This document shows, one piece after another, positions 23,576-34,092 of a stretch of DNA of 64,000 bases (the stretch's first letter is position 1; the number at the start of each line of letters is the position of its first letter). The position numbers and the translations under genes are program-made. The stretch spans positions 62,001 through 126,000 of the forward strand of contig PUQB01000032.1 in NCBI GenBank assembly GCA_003024785.1, given 5' to 3'. Under the pieces are notes generated by a model. The model had not been told where the DNA came from. It saw nothing but the letters and a program-made list of their open reading frames with translations, and made no database searches. Origin of the DNA: Selaginella tamariscina (taxonomy: Eukaryota > Streptophyta > Lycopodiopsida > Selaginellales > Selaginellaceae).

Positions 23576-23748
23576 TGTGAGAGCTCGGAATATAGAAATG
23601 TGTATATCCATTAGTTCAGAAACCCTAACTTATATACAAGAGCGAGTGGTCCAGATTGAATCCAATCCGACGGCTATCAAAATCACTACGCTAATAATAG
23701 TATGTGCAATGCAGCCGTTTTTTTTACACGTTGATTTCCTTTTTTTTT
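23576..23748 (-). repeat. B2 5' LTR, disrupted by poly-T
   Basis: It begins tgtgagagctcgg like the LTR at 11518 and is nearly identical to it up to gcagccg near 23720. A run of T then replaces or interrupts the end. A longer T-rich run continues to about 23765. Confidence 0.8.
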
Positions 23749-23879
23749 TTTTTTCCTTTTTTTATCTTTATATACACTACATTCACAACGAGCATTTAGT
23801 GCGAAAGCCACATTAAAAGCAACTTGGCTATGATGGAACTATCCAATTCATAATCTAATTTCGAATGTTGAAAATAGTT

Positions 23880-24152
23880 AAGGAGTTTGGTAGTGTTTTT
23901 TTATTATGAAATTGTTTGTGCTTCTTCTCCTCCCCCTCCTGTAGTCATTGACGGAGCCATCCTTAATTCTCGTCTTCTCGCTGCCAACTTCAATACTTTG
24001 TGGATTGGAAAGGTTATTTGCCTAGCGATCGCACTTGGGAACTTGCATCCAACTTACTCCATGCTTCTTCCAAAGTTGCTACTTTCCATTTGGCGTTATC
24101 CTGTTAAACTAGGTCCCAAAACTCGTGGAACTCGTCCTTATGGAGGAGGTGC
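23880..24152 (+). pseudogene. Integrase tail and chromodomain of an A-type element
   Basis: The plus-strand frame starting CASSPPPPVVIDGAIL matches the chromodomain region of element A (CASSPLPPVVIDDEPE). It then slips frame, so the chromodomain core appears only in another frame. Further on it reads YPVKLGPKTRGTRPYGGG, continuing to a polypurine tract (tggaggagg at 24139-24147) directly before LTR sequence. This is the 3' end of an element related to A, in opposite orientation. Confidence 0.75.
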
Positions 24153-24625
24153 TATTATGACCTGATAAAGGATGTAAGATACTGACCCGATAAAGGATGT
24201 AAGATACAGGATACGGGTTACAGGTATGCCTATAGATATATCTACAGATATGCCTACAAGATATTTTTATAGGATATACTTACAGGATAATCTTATACAT
24301 ATGCCTAATATACCTATAGGATATTCTTATAAGATATGCCTATAACAGGATATGCCTAGAGGATAAGGGTCACTATTTTTAGCTCATGATCAAATCAGAC
24401 TCATGACCAGATTAGCTTGGAGTTGTAAGTATAAAAGCTCCGACCTAATTATTGTACAATCAGTTAGTATCAACACCAGTCTTTTTATAATCAATTTTGT
24501 CTTGTCTTATCTTGCTCCTTACCTCATACTCTTATTTTGTTCATGGTTCCTAGTTCATGTCTTGCTTCTTGTCCTACTTTTGAGTCAAGCTTCCTTGTTC
24601 TCGTTTCATTTTGGAATTAACCCTT
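24153..24625 (+). repeat. A-type 3' LTR (plus orientation)
   Basis: It is the reverse complement of the family seen at 217-546, 6093-6475 and 62092-62699: it begins near tatgacctgata, passes through many tatgccta/gatatgcc units, and ends near gagtcaagcttcc. Its first 50 bases are a 25-bp tandem duplication (24157-24206). The right end is worn, so the exact edge is uncertain. Confidence 0.75.
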
Positions 24626-24847
24626 AATATTTATTTTCATATTTAAAATTAACTCGCGTGTGAGAAGTTATATCATAATACATACACTAGGAAGAAAAAA
24701 AAATTATAACTGTATTTAAATATAAATTTAATTATTATAACTATTTTTAACTTTTTAAAATGTATCACAAACTTCATATCATTTAAATTATCTCGGACCC
24801 GTAAAACACCATGTAGATCTATATAGCACCACTTAACTTGAAACACG
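24626..24847. other. AT-rich 3' flank of F-box copy 1
   Basis: No gene. It includes a block at about 24806-24847 that is also found after F-box copy 3 (31135-31190), so it is a conserved 3' untranslated region. A block at 24725-24795 with the core atgtatcacaaacttca recurs upstream of the gene at about 26115 and 26180. Confidence 0.6.
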
Positions 24848-25888
24848 TTAAACATTCTTGTACATGGTGCACCAAACAAAGTTTCGAACTATACCTATGG
24901 GGGGTGCTCCAAATTGAGTCCAACGTCGAGAATTACAGTTATAGTTGAACAGGGTGCGAGAATAACTCAAAGTCCATATGTTGTCCATGGCATCTGAGCA
25001 GCATAGGGCAGAAACCCACATAAAATTATTCAAATAAAGAGATACAATCTTCCAGTCATTATCGTTCTCTTTAACTAACATAACCCCTTGCATCACATCT
25101 ACTAGACTGTTACAGAGAATGTAGGTGCCACGCTCCTCAAACTGCACCATATATAACATGTATATCTAGGTTTGGCAGTTCCTTGAAATTCCAAGTATCT
25201 TTCCAGACGTTATAAATTGCAATTCCCTCATCATTATCATAGGCGCGATATAACGGAATGAGACCCGAACGACGTACAGGATGCATGCCACCCCATATAT
25301 TACATATATCACGTCCAGGAGCGCAACTGCCAGCCGACCACACTCGTGTTCTTGAATCGTACAAATGAAACCGACGATTCATTTCATCAAAGCATGCAAT
25401 CTTAAAGTCCATATGCACGAGCCCATCCCATGAGGAGTGAACACTCTCCAACACATTGGTATCCAGTTTATATAACGATTAATGTTATCAATCGGAGGGG
25501 GTGGCACATGAGTAACAGCAGGAAAACTCACGAGACTCATCACGAGCAAAGAAGAGTGTCTACCGTCCTTTTTTTCCTCTGTGAAGCACAGAAACCTCTC
25601 GCCCCCACACACGAGTGTCACCCGCGGGGGCAGGTCATAAACTCTCACCCATTCCGTGTTCTCTCCTGCAATCTCTTTCATGGATAGTGTTTGATCATGC
25701 TGGATGCAAAGATGGGGAGAACAAACCCACAGCTTTGCATACATGTCACAGAAGCTTTCGTCTTCAATCAGTCCTTTCCACTCCTTACAAACCGACCTCA
25801 AATACTGCAGACGCACAAGTGGGATCTTGGGGAAGATATATTCCAAGCAGTCCTTATTCAGCTCATTCTTCGGCCTATGGGATGCCAT
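24848..25888 (-). pseudogene. F-box protein, copy 1, two frameshifts
   Basis: F-box proteins are the substrate adaptors of SCF ubiquitin ligases. The N-terminus from Met 25888 has an F-box (LNKDCLEYIFPKIPL, then LQYLRSVCKEWKGLIEDES, residues about 8-45). A C-terminal region follows that is shared with copies 2 and 3 (CFDEMNRRFHLYDSRTRVWS, IYNVWKDTWNFKEL, CSDAMDNIWTLSYSRTL). There are no introns. Compared with copy 2 it lacks four bases near 25433 (frame lost after PMCWRVFTPHG). Compared with copy 3 it lacks about eight bases near 25150. The product is thus cut to about 170 residues. This is the only copy that still spans the full gene length, about 345 codons. Confidence 0.8.
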
Positions 25889-28178
25889 TTCCTCTCTAGT
25901 CTAAACCAAAAAAATAATAACTATTCAGTCAGCCCTAAACCTCTTTAAAATGTTTAACTTTTGACTCTCCCTTCCCTCACAACTATTAGACTATCCATTT
26001 CATTTTTGAATTTTACCCTTAATATTTTAACACACATGTACGTAGTCATCTCTTCATTAAAAACAAAATAAAAAAAGAAGAAACATGATTTAAACTAATT
26101 ATATTTAAAATTTAAAAATGTATCACAAACTTCATATTGTTTGGAATATGAATTTAATTATTATAATTATATTTAATTTTTTTAATGTATCACAAACTTC
26201 ACACCATTTTATTATATTCCATTGAGGCAGTGTAAAAATGCTAAGTGACATCAACAAAATGCCTTCATGTCATAGGAATAAAAGGGATGGAAATTGATAT
26301 GAATATCAACTTGAATGCACAGTGGTGGAGACTAATTTGACATGCAAGATGTAGTGGATAAGTTTTGAAAAGTTCTTAATTTCCTTGGAACTTTAAGAAT
26401 GTATGTTTATGTTTTGGTTTGGCCTGTGTCTCAGTTTAATCTTTAAGTTCAATAAGATTTCTTTATATTGTTTCTAAGGTTTCTTTAAGTTTCCCTGGGG
26501 GTGTAAATTCCACGTTCAAAACCTTGTTCGGATCGTGTGCGTCTAGACGTTTGCTGGTAATATGCTTCGATAAAAGCAAGGTATTGTACCAGTTGTTTAA
26601 TCTCCGGTTTAGCATTTTGAAATTTCATGTGAGGGTTATTATTTATTTTAAATGCATATCACTGTGATTTAGTATTTGTTGTGATTACATTTAATTAAAA
26701 GTTTTTCAAGTACTATAATAATAAGCTTTTCTTTTATTATAAGTATGTGTTATATAGGTGTATCGAAAATGAAAGATTGTGCATAGTATGTGATTTTTGA
26801 AAATTGCAAGATACAGTTCATGCTTTTTTAAGATGTATAAATTATGTAAAGGATTCGACTTTATTCATTAAAGAACTTCATCACACATATAATTTATGAG
26901 TATTTGGTTAGTTTTAATTTAAATTTTTTAATAACAAAAGAAAATTTTAACCAAGAGCACCATCAAAATGTTTAAATCTTTTATGAAGGGTTTTTTCATA
27001 CCTTTTATAAAAAAGAAAGTCTAATGAGTAGTTCATGATATCACTTTTCTAAATTCTAATTCCATTAAAGTGTCGTTTTAAATTCATAAAATAAATTTAA
27101 AATTCAAGAAGTGACTAGGGGTACCATAGTCACTTTATTAACACCCGTTGTGAATTAAATAGATTAATTATACATTAATTGACATTTTAATTGTTAAAGT
27201 TTTGACTCGAACGGCCGATACAAGACAATATGTTGATACTAAGTGGGCATCTAATCTCATCACCATGTGTAAATAATGATAAATTTTTAAAGACAACTTT
27301 AAGAATTTGGTTTAGATGTCAAAATAGGCAAGAGACTTATGTCATAAGTTCCTAGAGTGACTATAAGGATAACCGTTGGGTTAGGGTTTAGGGGTGGATG
27401 GGTCATTAATTAAACTCATCAAGTATATTTCTATTGGGAATAAGATTTCGTTCTAGCCCACTTACATAAACAAGGGGGCGTTTGTCACATATATTAAGTA
27501 ATATATGTAACGAGGGTTCCTGGGTTCACGACTGAGCTTGTTACTCTTATACCGGTGCAAGTTCTAACTTATGTCATTAAGGCACAACCCTCCTTAACTT
27601 TTAAACATTAGGGTACGTCCCACCTTTGGAGGGTGAAAGGTTGAAGTTTGTCACCTCTCCTCCATGTTAAGCTAAGAGTAACACTCATGGCTAAATAAGG
27701 CACAATCGTGTTTTTTTAACTATGGATGTGGAATCTTGGCTGATAGGTTTTCCTTACTAAGTTCATAAGGGATCACAAAGGATTTCTGGAGTTGGCATTT
27801 GAGAGCCACATTCGTAACACCTAGTGCAACTCATAAATCTAAGGGGCTATGGCATGATGGCTCACATCTTGTGAAACAGTGTCATATGAAGATGTGACAC
27901 TAGGCTAGATAGCACACGGTATAGCACTTGAGACACACCCTTCAAGGTTATCTTATAGGTTTGTCACCTAGGGGTTGGATACTCTAACAAACATGCATGC
28001 TTGTATTCACACTAAGGTGTTAAGTCTTAGGCATCAACTCAAGAAAAGTTAGGTCTCGTAACTAGGTGTGCTTTTGGCACACTTAGCTAGGGGGTGTTCT
28101 CTTTAGAATCTAAGGGTTGAATAACTTAAGTTCATTAGCAAAAGCCCTTTCGTGAGGCACTCACAAGGTTGTATACTT
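25172..28178. repeat. Segmental duplication, unit 1
   Basis: This block corresponds nearly base for base to 33376-36349, in the same orientation and offset by about 8.2 kb. It contains most of F-box copy 1, its upstream region and the start of an inverted L-family composite. One edge lies inside the F-box gene and the other inside L-family sequence. Confidence 0.85.
25889..27184. other. Non-coding upstream block shared with copy 2
   Basis: AT-rich and without open frames of note, but almost identical to 34093-35350. It belongs to the ~3 kb duplicated segment. It probably contained the F-box promoter next to 25889. Confidence 0.7.
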
Positions 28179-28594
28179 GGGGTTATCCAAACCTAACTTT
28201 AAGGAGTTTATTTAGTAGAAGACTCGTGTCCCGTCTAGAATGCACACTCGTGTCCTTATTAAGTACTAGCCCTAGGTCTAAGGTACAACTTGGCCACTTA
28301 AACCCTTAAGGGTTAGTAGTGGTTCATAGTATTCTTCATGGGATTAAGGCATAAACATGTCTAGGTCTACTAAGACAAGATTCTAAAGTTTACTCAAGTT
28401 ATCCTTTAGGGTTCAAAGAATAGTCATTATAAGGGATTTAGGGTAGGACTCTAAGCTTCCTGTCTAATTAGGCATTTGAGTCAAACTCTTAAGGTCATCT
28501 TGAAAGATTTAACATTGTTCATATAAGATGTTGATGCCGAATGGCCATTTGGCAACCACGTGTTGACTTTTGAATAAAAACTTTGATAAGTACA
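27185..28594. repeat. L-family LTR composite: short forward piece joined to a long reversed piece
   Basis: Sequence 27195-27375 matches the first ~190 bases of the L LTR in forward orientation. At about 27375 it switches to the reverse complement and runs back to the LTR start at about 28590 (ending aaaactttgata). The same switch is present in the duplicated unit at 35350-36349, so it existed before the duplication. Confidence 0.7.
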
Positions 28595-29957
28595 AACCCT
28601 TTTTGGGTGAGGGGTACTATGAGCCAAAGGTAAGTGATGATGCCCTAGTCTTAGTACTAGCCCTAAGACTAGGCCAAGTCATGCCCTAGTCTTAGGGTTA
28701 ATACTTAGTGAGAACATGAGTGTGCGTTATAGGCAGACATGAGTCTTCCCCTTAAGACTAGGTTTGGACACCCTAAGTACACAATTACATAAGTGCTTCA
28801 CAAAAAGCTCATGTTAATGAATATAGATTGTTCAACCCTTGAACATAACACCTCTAACCAAGTGTGCTTACTAGCACACTTGATTAAGGCTTAGCACCGT
28901 AATACGAGCACAAACATGCATACTTGTTAAGATATTCAACCTTTTAGCATTAAACTCATGACACAACCCCAAAGGTTGTGCCTTGGGCGTTGTACCATGT
29001 GTCATAGTGTCATCCAACCTAGTATTATGTTTATGTGACACCATTTTTAAGATGTAGGCCCTTCAAACTTAAGGGCTACACATGGTGTCACAATGTGGCT
29101 CACAGATGTCAACCCTAGAACTCCTGTTTGTGATCCTTAAGTAACATGGTCATCCAAGATCCCATGTTAATAGTTGGACAAGGACACAAACAATATTTAC
29201 ATTGTGAGTTAAAATATATGCCCTATTTAGTTATGAATGGTGCTCTTAACTTGGCATGGAGAAGAAGGTTGAAGACATGCCTTAATTTTTAACTAGTGCA
29301 ATGTGTACTTTAACAAGACTTTTCAAGTGTGCAATTGGATTATTAGAAAAAAAGTTAGCTAACCCCTTACTCGGGCATAGTAGTGTACTAAAGGTAGAAT
29401 TACCTTTAGGTGTGATGTACCCTTTTGTATTATAAGTTAGGGCAGCATAAAGAATGTGCCTTAACAGCATAAGCTAAGCTTATGTTAGCAGAGAGGAAGG
29501 AATTAGAAACCTCTCAGTCTCTAACATACACATTCACTCTACTTAATTTATGTGATGGATGCCCCTCCCACCTTATTTTTTAAAGTGGGCTAGCACAGAA
29601 TTTATTGCCAATGCAATATTTAATGAATTTAACCTAATGACCTATGCACACCTAAACTTTACCCTAAGGGGTTTAAGGTGTGAGATTAAGGCAACCCTAT
29701 AATTAGGTCAACCCTAAGGGTGTTTTTAGTCATATCTGACATATCAAATTCATCATAACCAACCAAGAATCTAATCGAGACATAAAAATTAAGATGAGAG
29801 TTTTTTAAATGGAAATGCTAGTTTTATCTAAAAAAAATTGTAAATACCTAACGACACTTGATTGAACCATCACTAAATAACTTCTTATTAACATAATTTA
29901 ATAAGTAACAACAATTAACTTTTAAATTAAAGAATAGTCATAGTAAAAACTATGACA
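28595..29957 (-). repeat. L-family LTR, copy L3
   Basis: After a short scrambled stretch (28595-28670) the sequence follows the L LTR in the orientation of L1 to its end at actatgaca (29957). On the minus strand a purine-rich tract (AAAGGTGAAAGGGG) adjoins the LTR, as at L1. Confidence 0.75.
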
Positions 29958-30500
29958 CCCCTTTCACCTTTGAAAATGTCCATTTGCTTGTTAATGTCTA
30001 ACTTCAAAACTAAATAATGTTAAAAGATTGAACCAAGACTAACTCAACAAAAAGTTCACATAATTTTATTGCCCCCTTGGATTGTGTACTTTAGAATTGT
30101 CATCACTAAGTTGCTAGCTCAATTATTAGAGGTATCACTTACATCGTGAAGTCACCTAGAGATTTTTGAATGTTTATAAAGTTTATCACCCAAATGCAAA
30201 CAACAAAATGGTTAATTTCTTTATTTTAATTAAAATTTATATTAAAAACTTATAGTTATTGTTGTTCGCTTGCCCCATGTTAATTATTTTATTCATTAAC
30301 ATTAAATGCGTTTGACAATATTATTATCACATATACTACAAGTAATTTAAGTCCATTTTAAATATTTAATCCAATGCCCCTTGTGTTTCCTTAATTTTGG
30401 AATGGTTTTATATCTTTACATGTTATAGTATTAGCATTACATATTTACATCCTTAGTGTTTCTCACCATCACTGCCTCCATTCGATGTGATAGTAATAAT
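29958..30500 (-). mobile_element. Internal end of the L-family element next to L3
   Basis: Homologous to 9603-10190, including the region of the polyprotein-like C-terminus, but more decayed. It stops close to the start of the F-box fragment at 30507. Confidence 0.55.
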
Positions 30501-30506
30501 ACCACA

Positions 30507-31137
30507 GACTGATGTGTTGGAGAGTGGTCACTCATAAGGTTTCACTCATAGGCAATTTCAAGATTGCATGCTTTGATGAAATCAATCGCCATTTTCATTT
30601 GTACGATTCAAAAAGCACGAGTGTGGTCAGCTGGCAGTTGCGCTTTTAAAGGTGATATAAGTAGCACATATAACTGTGGCATGCATCCTGTACGTCGTTC
30701 GGGTCTGATTGCGCTATATCTCACGGATGATGACGACGAGGGAATTGCAATTTTCTAATGTCTGGAATGATACCTGGAATCTCAAGGAAATGTCAGAGCT
30801 AGATATAAATGCTTCTTTCAGTTACCTGCTGCAGTTTGACGAGCGTGGCACCTACATTCTCTGTTACATTATGGAAAATGAGATTCAAGGAGTTATGTTA
30901 ATCAATGAGAATGATGATGGCTGGAAGATTATATCTCTTCATGAGATTGATTTTATATGGGATTCTCTCCTATTCTGCTCAGATGCGATGGACAACATAT
31001 GGACTTTGAGTTGTTACCGCACCATGTTGAATTATAACTATGATTCTGAATGGTGGACTCGACTTGGAACAAACCACATACATTCGATTGATGAATTTGA
31101 TTGGTGCACGGAGATTGTGCACGAAGTACTAATTTAA
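30507..31137 (+). pseudogene. F-box protein, copy 3, 5'-truncated
   Basis: It starts inside the gene (at the TPMCWRV-equivalent position) with no F-box. It then runs through FKIACFDEINRHFHLYDS, breaks frame near 30620 and again near 30760, and has a good open frame at 30709-31137 (VWNDTWNLKEMSELD, LLQFDERGTYILCY, CSDAMDNIWTLSCYRTMLNY) ending at TAA 31135-31137. It is more diverged from copies 1 and 2 than they are from each other, and it lies on the opposite strand. It preserves the region lost in copy 2 and the bases lost near 25150 in copy 1. Its 3' flank matches that of copy 1. Confidence 0.8.
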
Positions 31138-31190
31138 AAATGGTTAACGTGTTTCAAGTTAAGTGGTACTATATAGATCTACATGGTTTT

Positions 31191-32994
31191 GGTGCGTGTG
31201 AGAGAGAGAGAGTGAGGCAATGTGTGTACAGTCTATTTCTTAACTTTATCACCAGTATTCAATGTTTAAATGTTCAAATCCTAAACCCTGCAATAGTCTA
31301 TTCTTTTAACCCATGTTTGAACATGGGGATCTAATGTTTAAACAGGAGGTATTCAAACCTAAATGCTGGTGTTTTTAATACACATATGGTCAACTTTAAT
31401 TAGCAACGCGAATCGTGTAAAAAGATACACCTATTAACGTGAATCATATAGAAATATACACACAACACCACAGTGTAATGATGGTTAAACCTAAGGAATG
31501 GAAACTCGCTCGTAAAATATACATGTCACCATTACAGATTCGGACATAGTAGTCATAAACAACCTACACACTGTAACATTCATAAAAATTATAATAGAAA
31601 AATACACACCCGGAGGGTTCCCGACGTGCAGTGAGAGAGAACCTAAACACGATATTATTCATAAGAAATATAAAGAAATACACACGACTAGGGTGAAGAT
31701 GTTTAAATTTGACCGAGGGTGAGGGTAAAAGTGGGTAAACCTAGAGAATGCAAACAGAATAAAAAATATATACAGGTCACCATCAGATATCTGGACATAG
31801 TAGTGAGAATCGACCTAAACACGATATTACTAGTAAGTACTCGTAAGAAATATGAGTAATATTATTTGTATTATTCATATAATTAGCATAAAGATACAAT
31901 AATGAATACAAATATTCTTTTTTCAAATTGTTGTCTTATTTATATGTTTCGTCTTTTATTATTGTAACTTTTCCAGGTATCCTTTAGTATTCTTATAACA
32001 TTGTTTGTTGATTTGATTTACAATACAGTCGCTTTATTTTCATTTACTTATATTAGTATTTGTAATACAATTATAATTTTATTTAAGATTTTCTAATATA
32101 TATTGTTCTTTATTTTCCCAAAAGAAATATAAAATATTCTTTGATATTAAAAAGATTCATAATTTAACATTCTTTAGACTTGAAATTAACATTGTATTAG
32201 ATGTGATTATGGCTCCATAATACTTTGAATATGTGGTGTCTTCAACATTTAGAATGTTAACATGTTTAAATTTTGAATGATACTTCTTTAAGTAACATGT
32301 TCATCTCATATGTACTTATGTTAAATTGAGAATTATGCTTACGTTTGTTGAATACACATTGAATATGTAAAAGAATTTCATGAACTTGTTTAACTTCATC
32401 CTAGAGTATTCATAATTGATTAATGTGCTTCTTAATATTTCGAGCTAATTAAAGTGATTAATTTAGATATGTGTTACATAATATGCTTGGTAATATGTTG
32501 AAAATCTAATTGTTAAAGAAGTAATTTAGTTATGTCTTAAATATGTGAAAGTTGAGCCTTGGTGAGATAAGTGAAATGGGTGATTATGTTGGATTATCGT
32601 GTGTGTACTTACTAAGAGATCCTACTCATTGGTCACTTACGTATTAATTCTTGACTCATTATGTTGATTGTGTGCTAACCCATCTTTGTATGTTGTTCCT
32701 TTTGGTGGTGGGGTTGTTTTATAGTTGGGTTCTTGGTGAAGTACCGGTGGTTCAAGACTTGATTTCTTAAATTATGATTGATTTAGTAGTTTGTTATTAT
32801 ATATTAATTCTTAACATTTTTCTAATGTGTCCAATTGTTGTAGTGGATGTACCTCATATTATGATGTAGAGTGTTGTGGTTACAGGTGGTTATATTGCAA
32901 TGTTGATAATGTTGGTAGTAAGTGAACTTTATAATTTAATAGTAATGTGAGCTATAATTTAGGTGGAGATGGTTGACACTTCTATAGTGGAGTA
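31191..32994. other. AT-rich non-coding stretch
   Basis: No gene found. The part 32560-32760 has the look of gypsy LTR leader sequence (phrases like ctcattggtcacttac and gtgctaacccatc), but I find no partner or ends to support a call. Confidence 0.4.
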
Positions 32995-33375
32995 TGTTTG
33001 TTAGAGTTTTGACCCGAATGAGTGTTGTTGTCAAGTGGGAATTGAATTTCTTATGAAAGTAACACTAAATGTTTTAAAATAATCTTTGAGAGTTTGGTTC
33101 AAATGCCTAAGTAGATAAGAGATTTAAGGTCCTTTAAAGTGACTATTCTCAATACCCCAAAGGATAACTTGAGGAGATTTAGACATGCCCATGCGAAGAG
33201 ACATGTGTTCCACATATATTCATGTGACAAATCCAAGGCATCAAAAATATCTGTGACAAATCCAAGGCATCACCCTAGCATTTTGATGAATCACTCCCAC
33301 CCAAGAGTGCAACCCTTTTACAGTGATCAAATCTAACCTATAACTATAATCTAAACCAAGCCATACCATATACCA
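32995..33375 (-). repeat. L-family LTR fragment abutting F-box copy 2
   Basis: It begins tgttagagttttgaccc like other L starts and follows the first few hundred bases of the LTR with deletions. It contains a short tandem repeat (gacaaatccaaggcatca at about 33227 and 33254). It joins directly to the truncated 3' end of F-box copy 2 at about 33376. Confidence 0.65.
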
Positions 33376-34092
33376 AACCTTGAAATTCCAAGTATCTTTC
33401 CAGACGTTATAAATTGCAATTCCCTCGTCATTATCATAGGCGCCATATAACGCAACGAGACCCGAACGACGTACAGGATGCATGCCACCCCTATATGTAT
33501 TACATATATCACGTCCAGGAGCGCAACTGCCAGCCGACCACACTCGTGTTCTTGAATCGTACAAATGAAACCGACGATTCATTTCATCAAAGCATGCAAT
33601 CTTGAAGTCCATATGCACGAGCCCATCGTTCCCATGAGGAGTGAACACTCTCCAACACATTGGTATCCATTTTATATAACGATTAATGTTATCAATCGGA
33701 GGGAGTGGCACATGAGTAACAGCAGGAAAACTCATGAGACTCATCACGAGCAAAGAAGAGTGTCTACCGTCCTTTTTTTTCTCTGTGAAGCACAGAAACC
33801 TCTCGCCCCCACACACGAGTGTCACCCGCGGGGGCAGGTCATAAACTCTCACCCATTCCGTGTTCTCTCCTGCAATCTCTTTCATGGATAGTGTTTGATC
33901 ATGCTGGATGCAAAGATGGGGAGAACAAACCCACAGCTTTGCATACATGTCACAAAAGCTTTCGTCTTCAATCAGTCCTTTCCACTCCTTACAAACCGAC
34001 CTCAAATACTGCAGACGCACAAGTGGGATCTTGAGGAAGATATATTCCAAACAGTCCTTATTCAGCTCATTCTTCAGCCTATGGGATGCCAT
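33241..34092 (-). CDS. F-box protein, copy 2, C-terminus replaced by LTR-derived codons
   Basis: A 283-codon frame opens at Met 34092. It contains the F-box (LNKDCLEYIFLKIPL, LQYLRSVCKEWKGLIEDES) and the middle region without the four-base loss of copy 1, reading FTPHGNDGLVHMDFKIACFD. It continues to IYNVWKDTWNFK at about 33380. There homology to copies 1 and 3 stops, and the last ~45 residues are read from the L-family fragment. About 100 C-terminal residues of the family are missing. The F-box half could still bind the SCF core; loss of the C-terminus would change or abolish substrate binding. Whether it is expressed is unknown. Confidence 0.75.
   Translation of the reverse strand: MASHRLKNELNKDCLEYIFLKIPLVRLQYLRSVCKEWKGLIEDESFCDMYAKLWVCSPHLCIQHDQTLSMKEIAGENTEWVRVYDLPPRVTLVCGGERFLCFTEKKKDGRHSSLLVMSLMSFPAVTHVPLPPIDNINRYIKWIPMCWRVFTPHGNDGLVHMDFKIACFDEMNRRFHLYDSRTRVWSAGSCAPGRDICNTYRGGMHPVRRSGLVALYGAYDNDEGIAIYNVWKDTWNFKVWYMVWLGLDYSYRLDLITVKGLHSWVGVIHQNARVMPWICHRYF

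Larger units (their letters stand above)
20572..23748 (-). mobile_element. Element B2: truncated copy of element B (no integrase, no 3' LTR)
   Basis: From 20572 the sequence matches element B from 13192 onwards and continues through RNase H, RT, protease, gag and the 5' LTR (from 23576). Integrase and the left LTR are missing; the left edge abuts AT-rich DNA with no LTR end. Next to the LTR, 23555-23575 reads on minus as T-TGGTGGAGGTG, and the TGG is what a primer-binding site should start with; I cannot name the tRNA. The LTR itself is disrupted near 23718 by a run of T. Confidence 0.9.

Noticed and set aside
24810..25900. Intact F-box gene at copy 1
   Set aside because: Comparison with copies 2 and 3 shows a four-base loss near 25433 and an eight-base loss near 25150, so the full product cannot be read in one frame.
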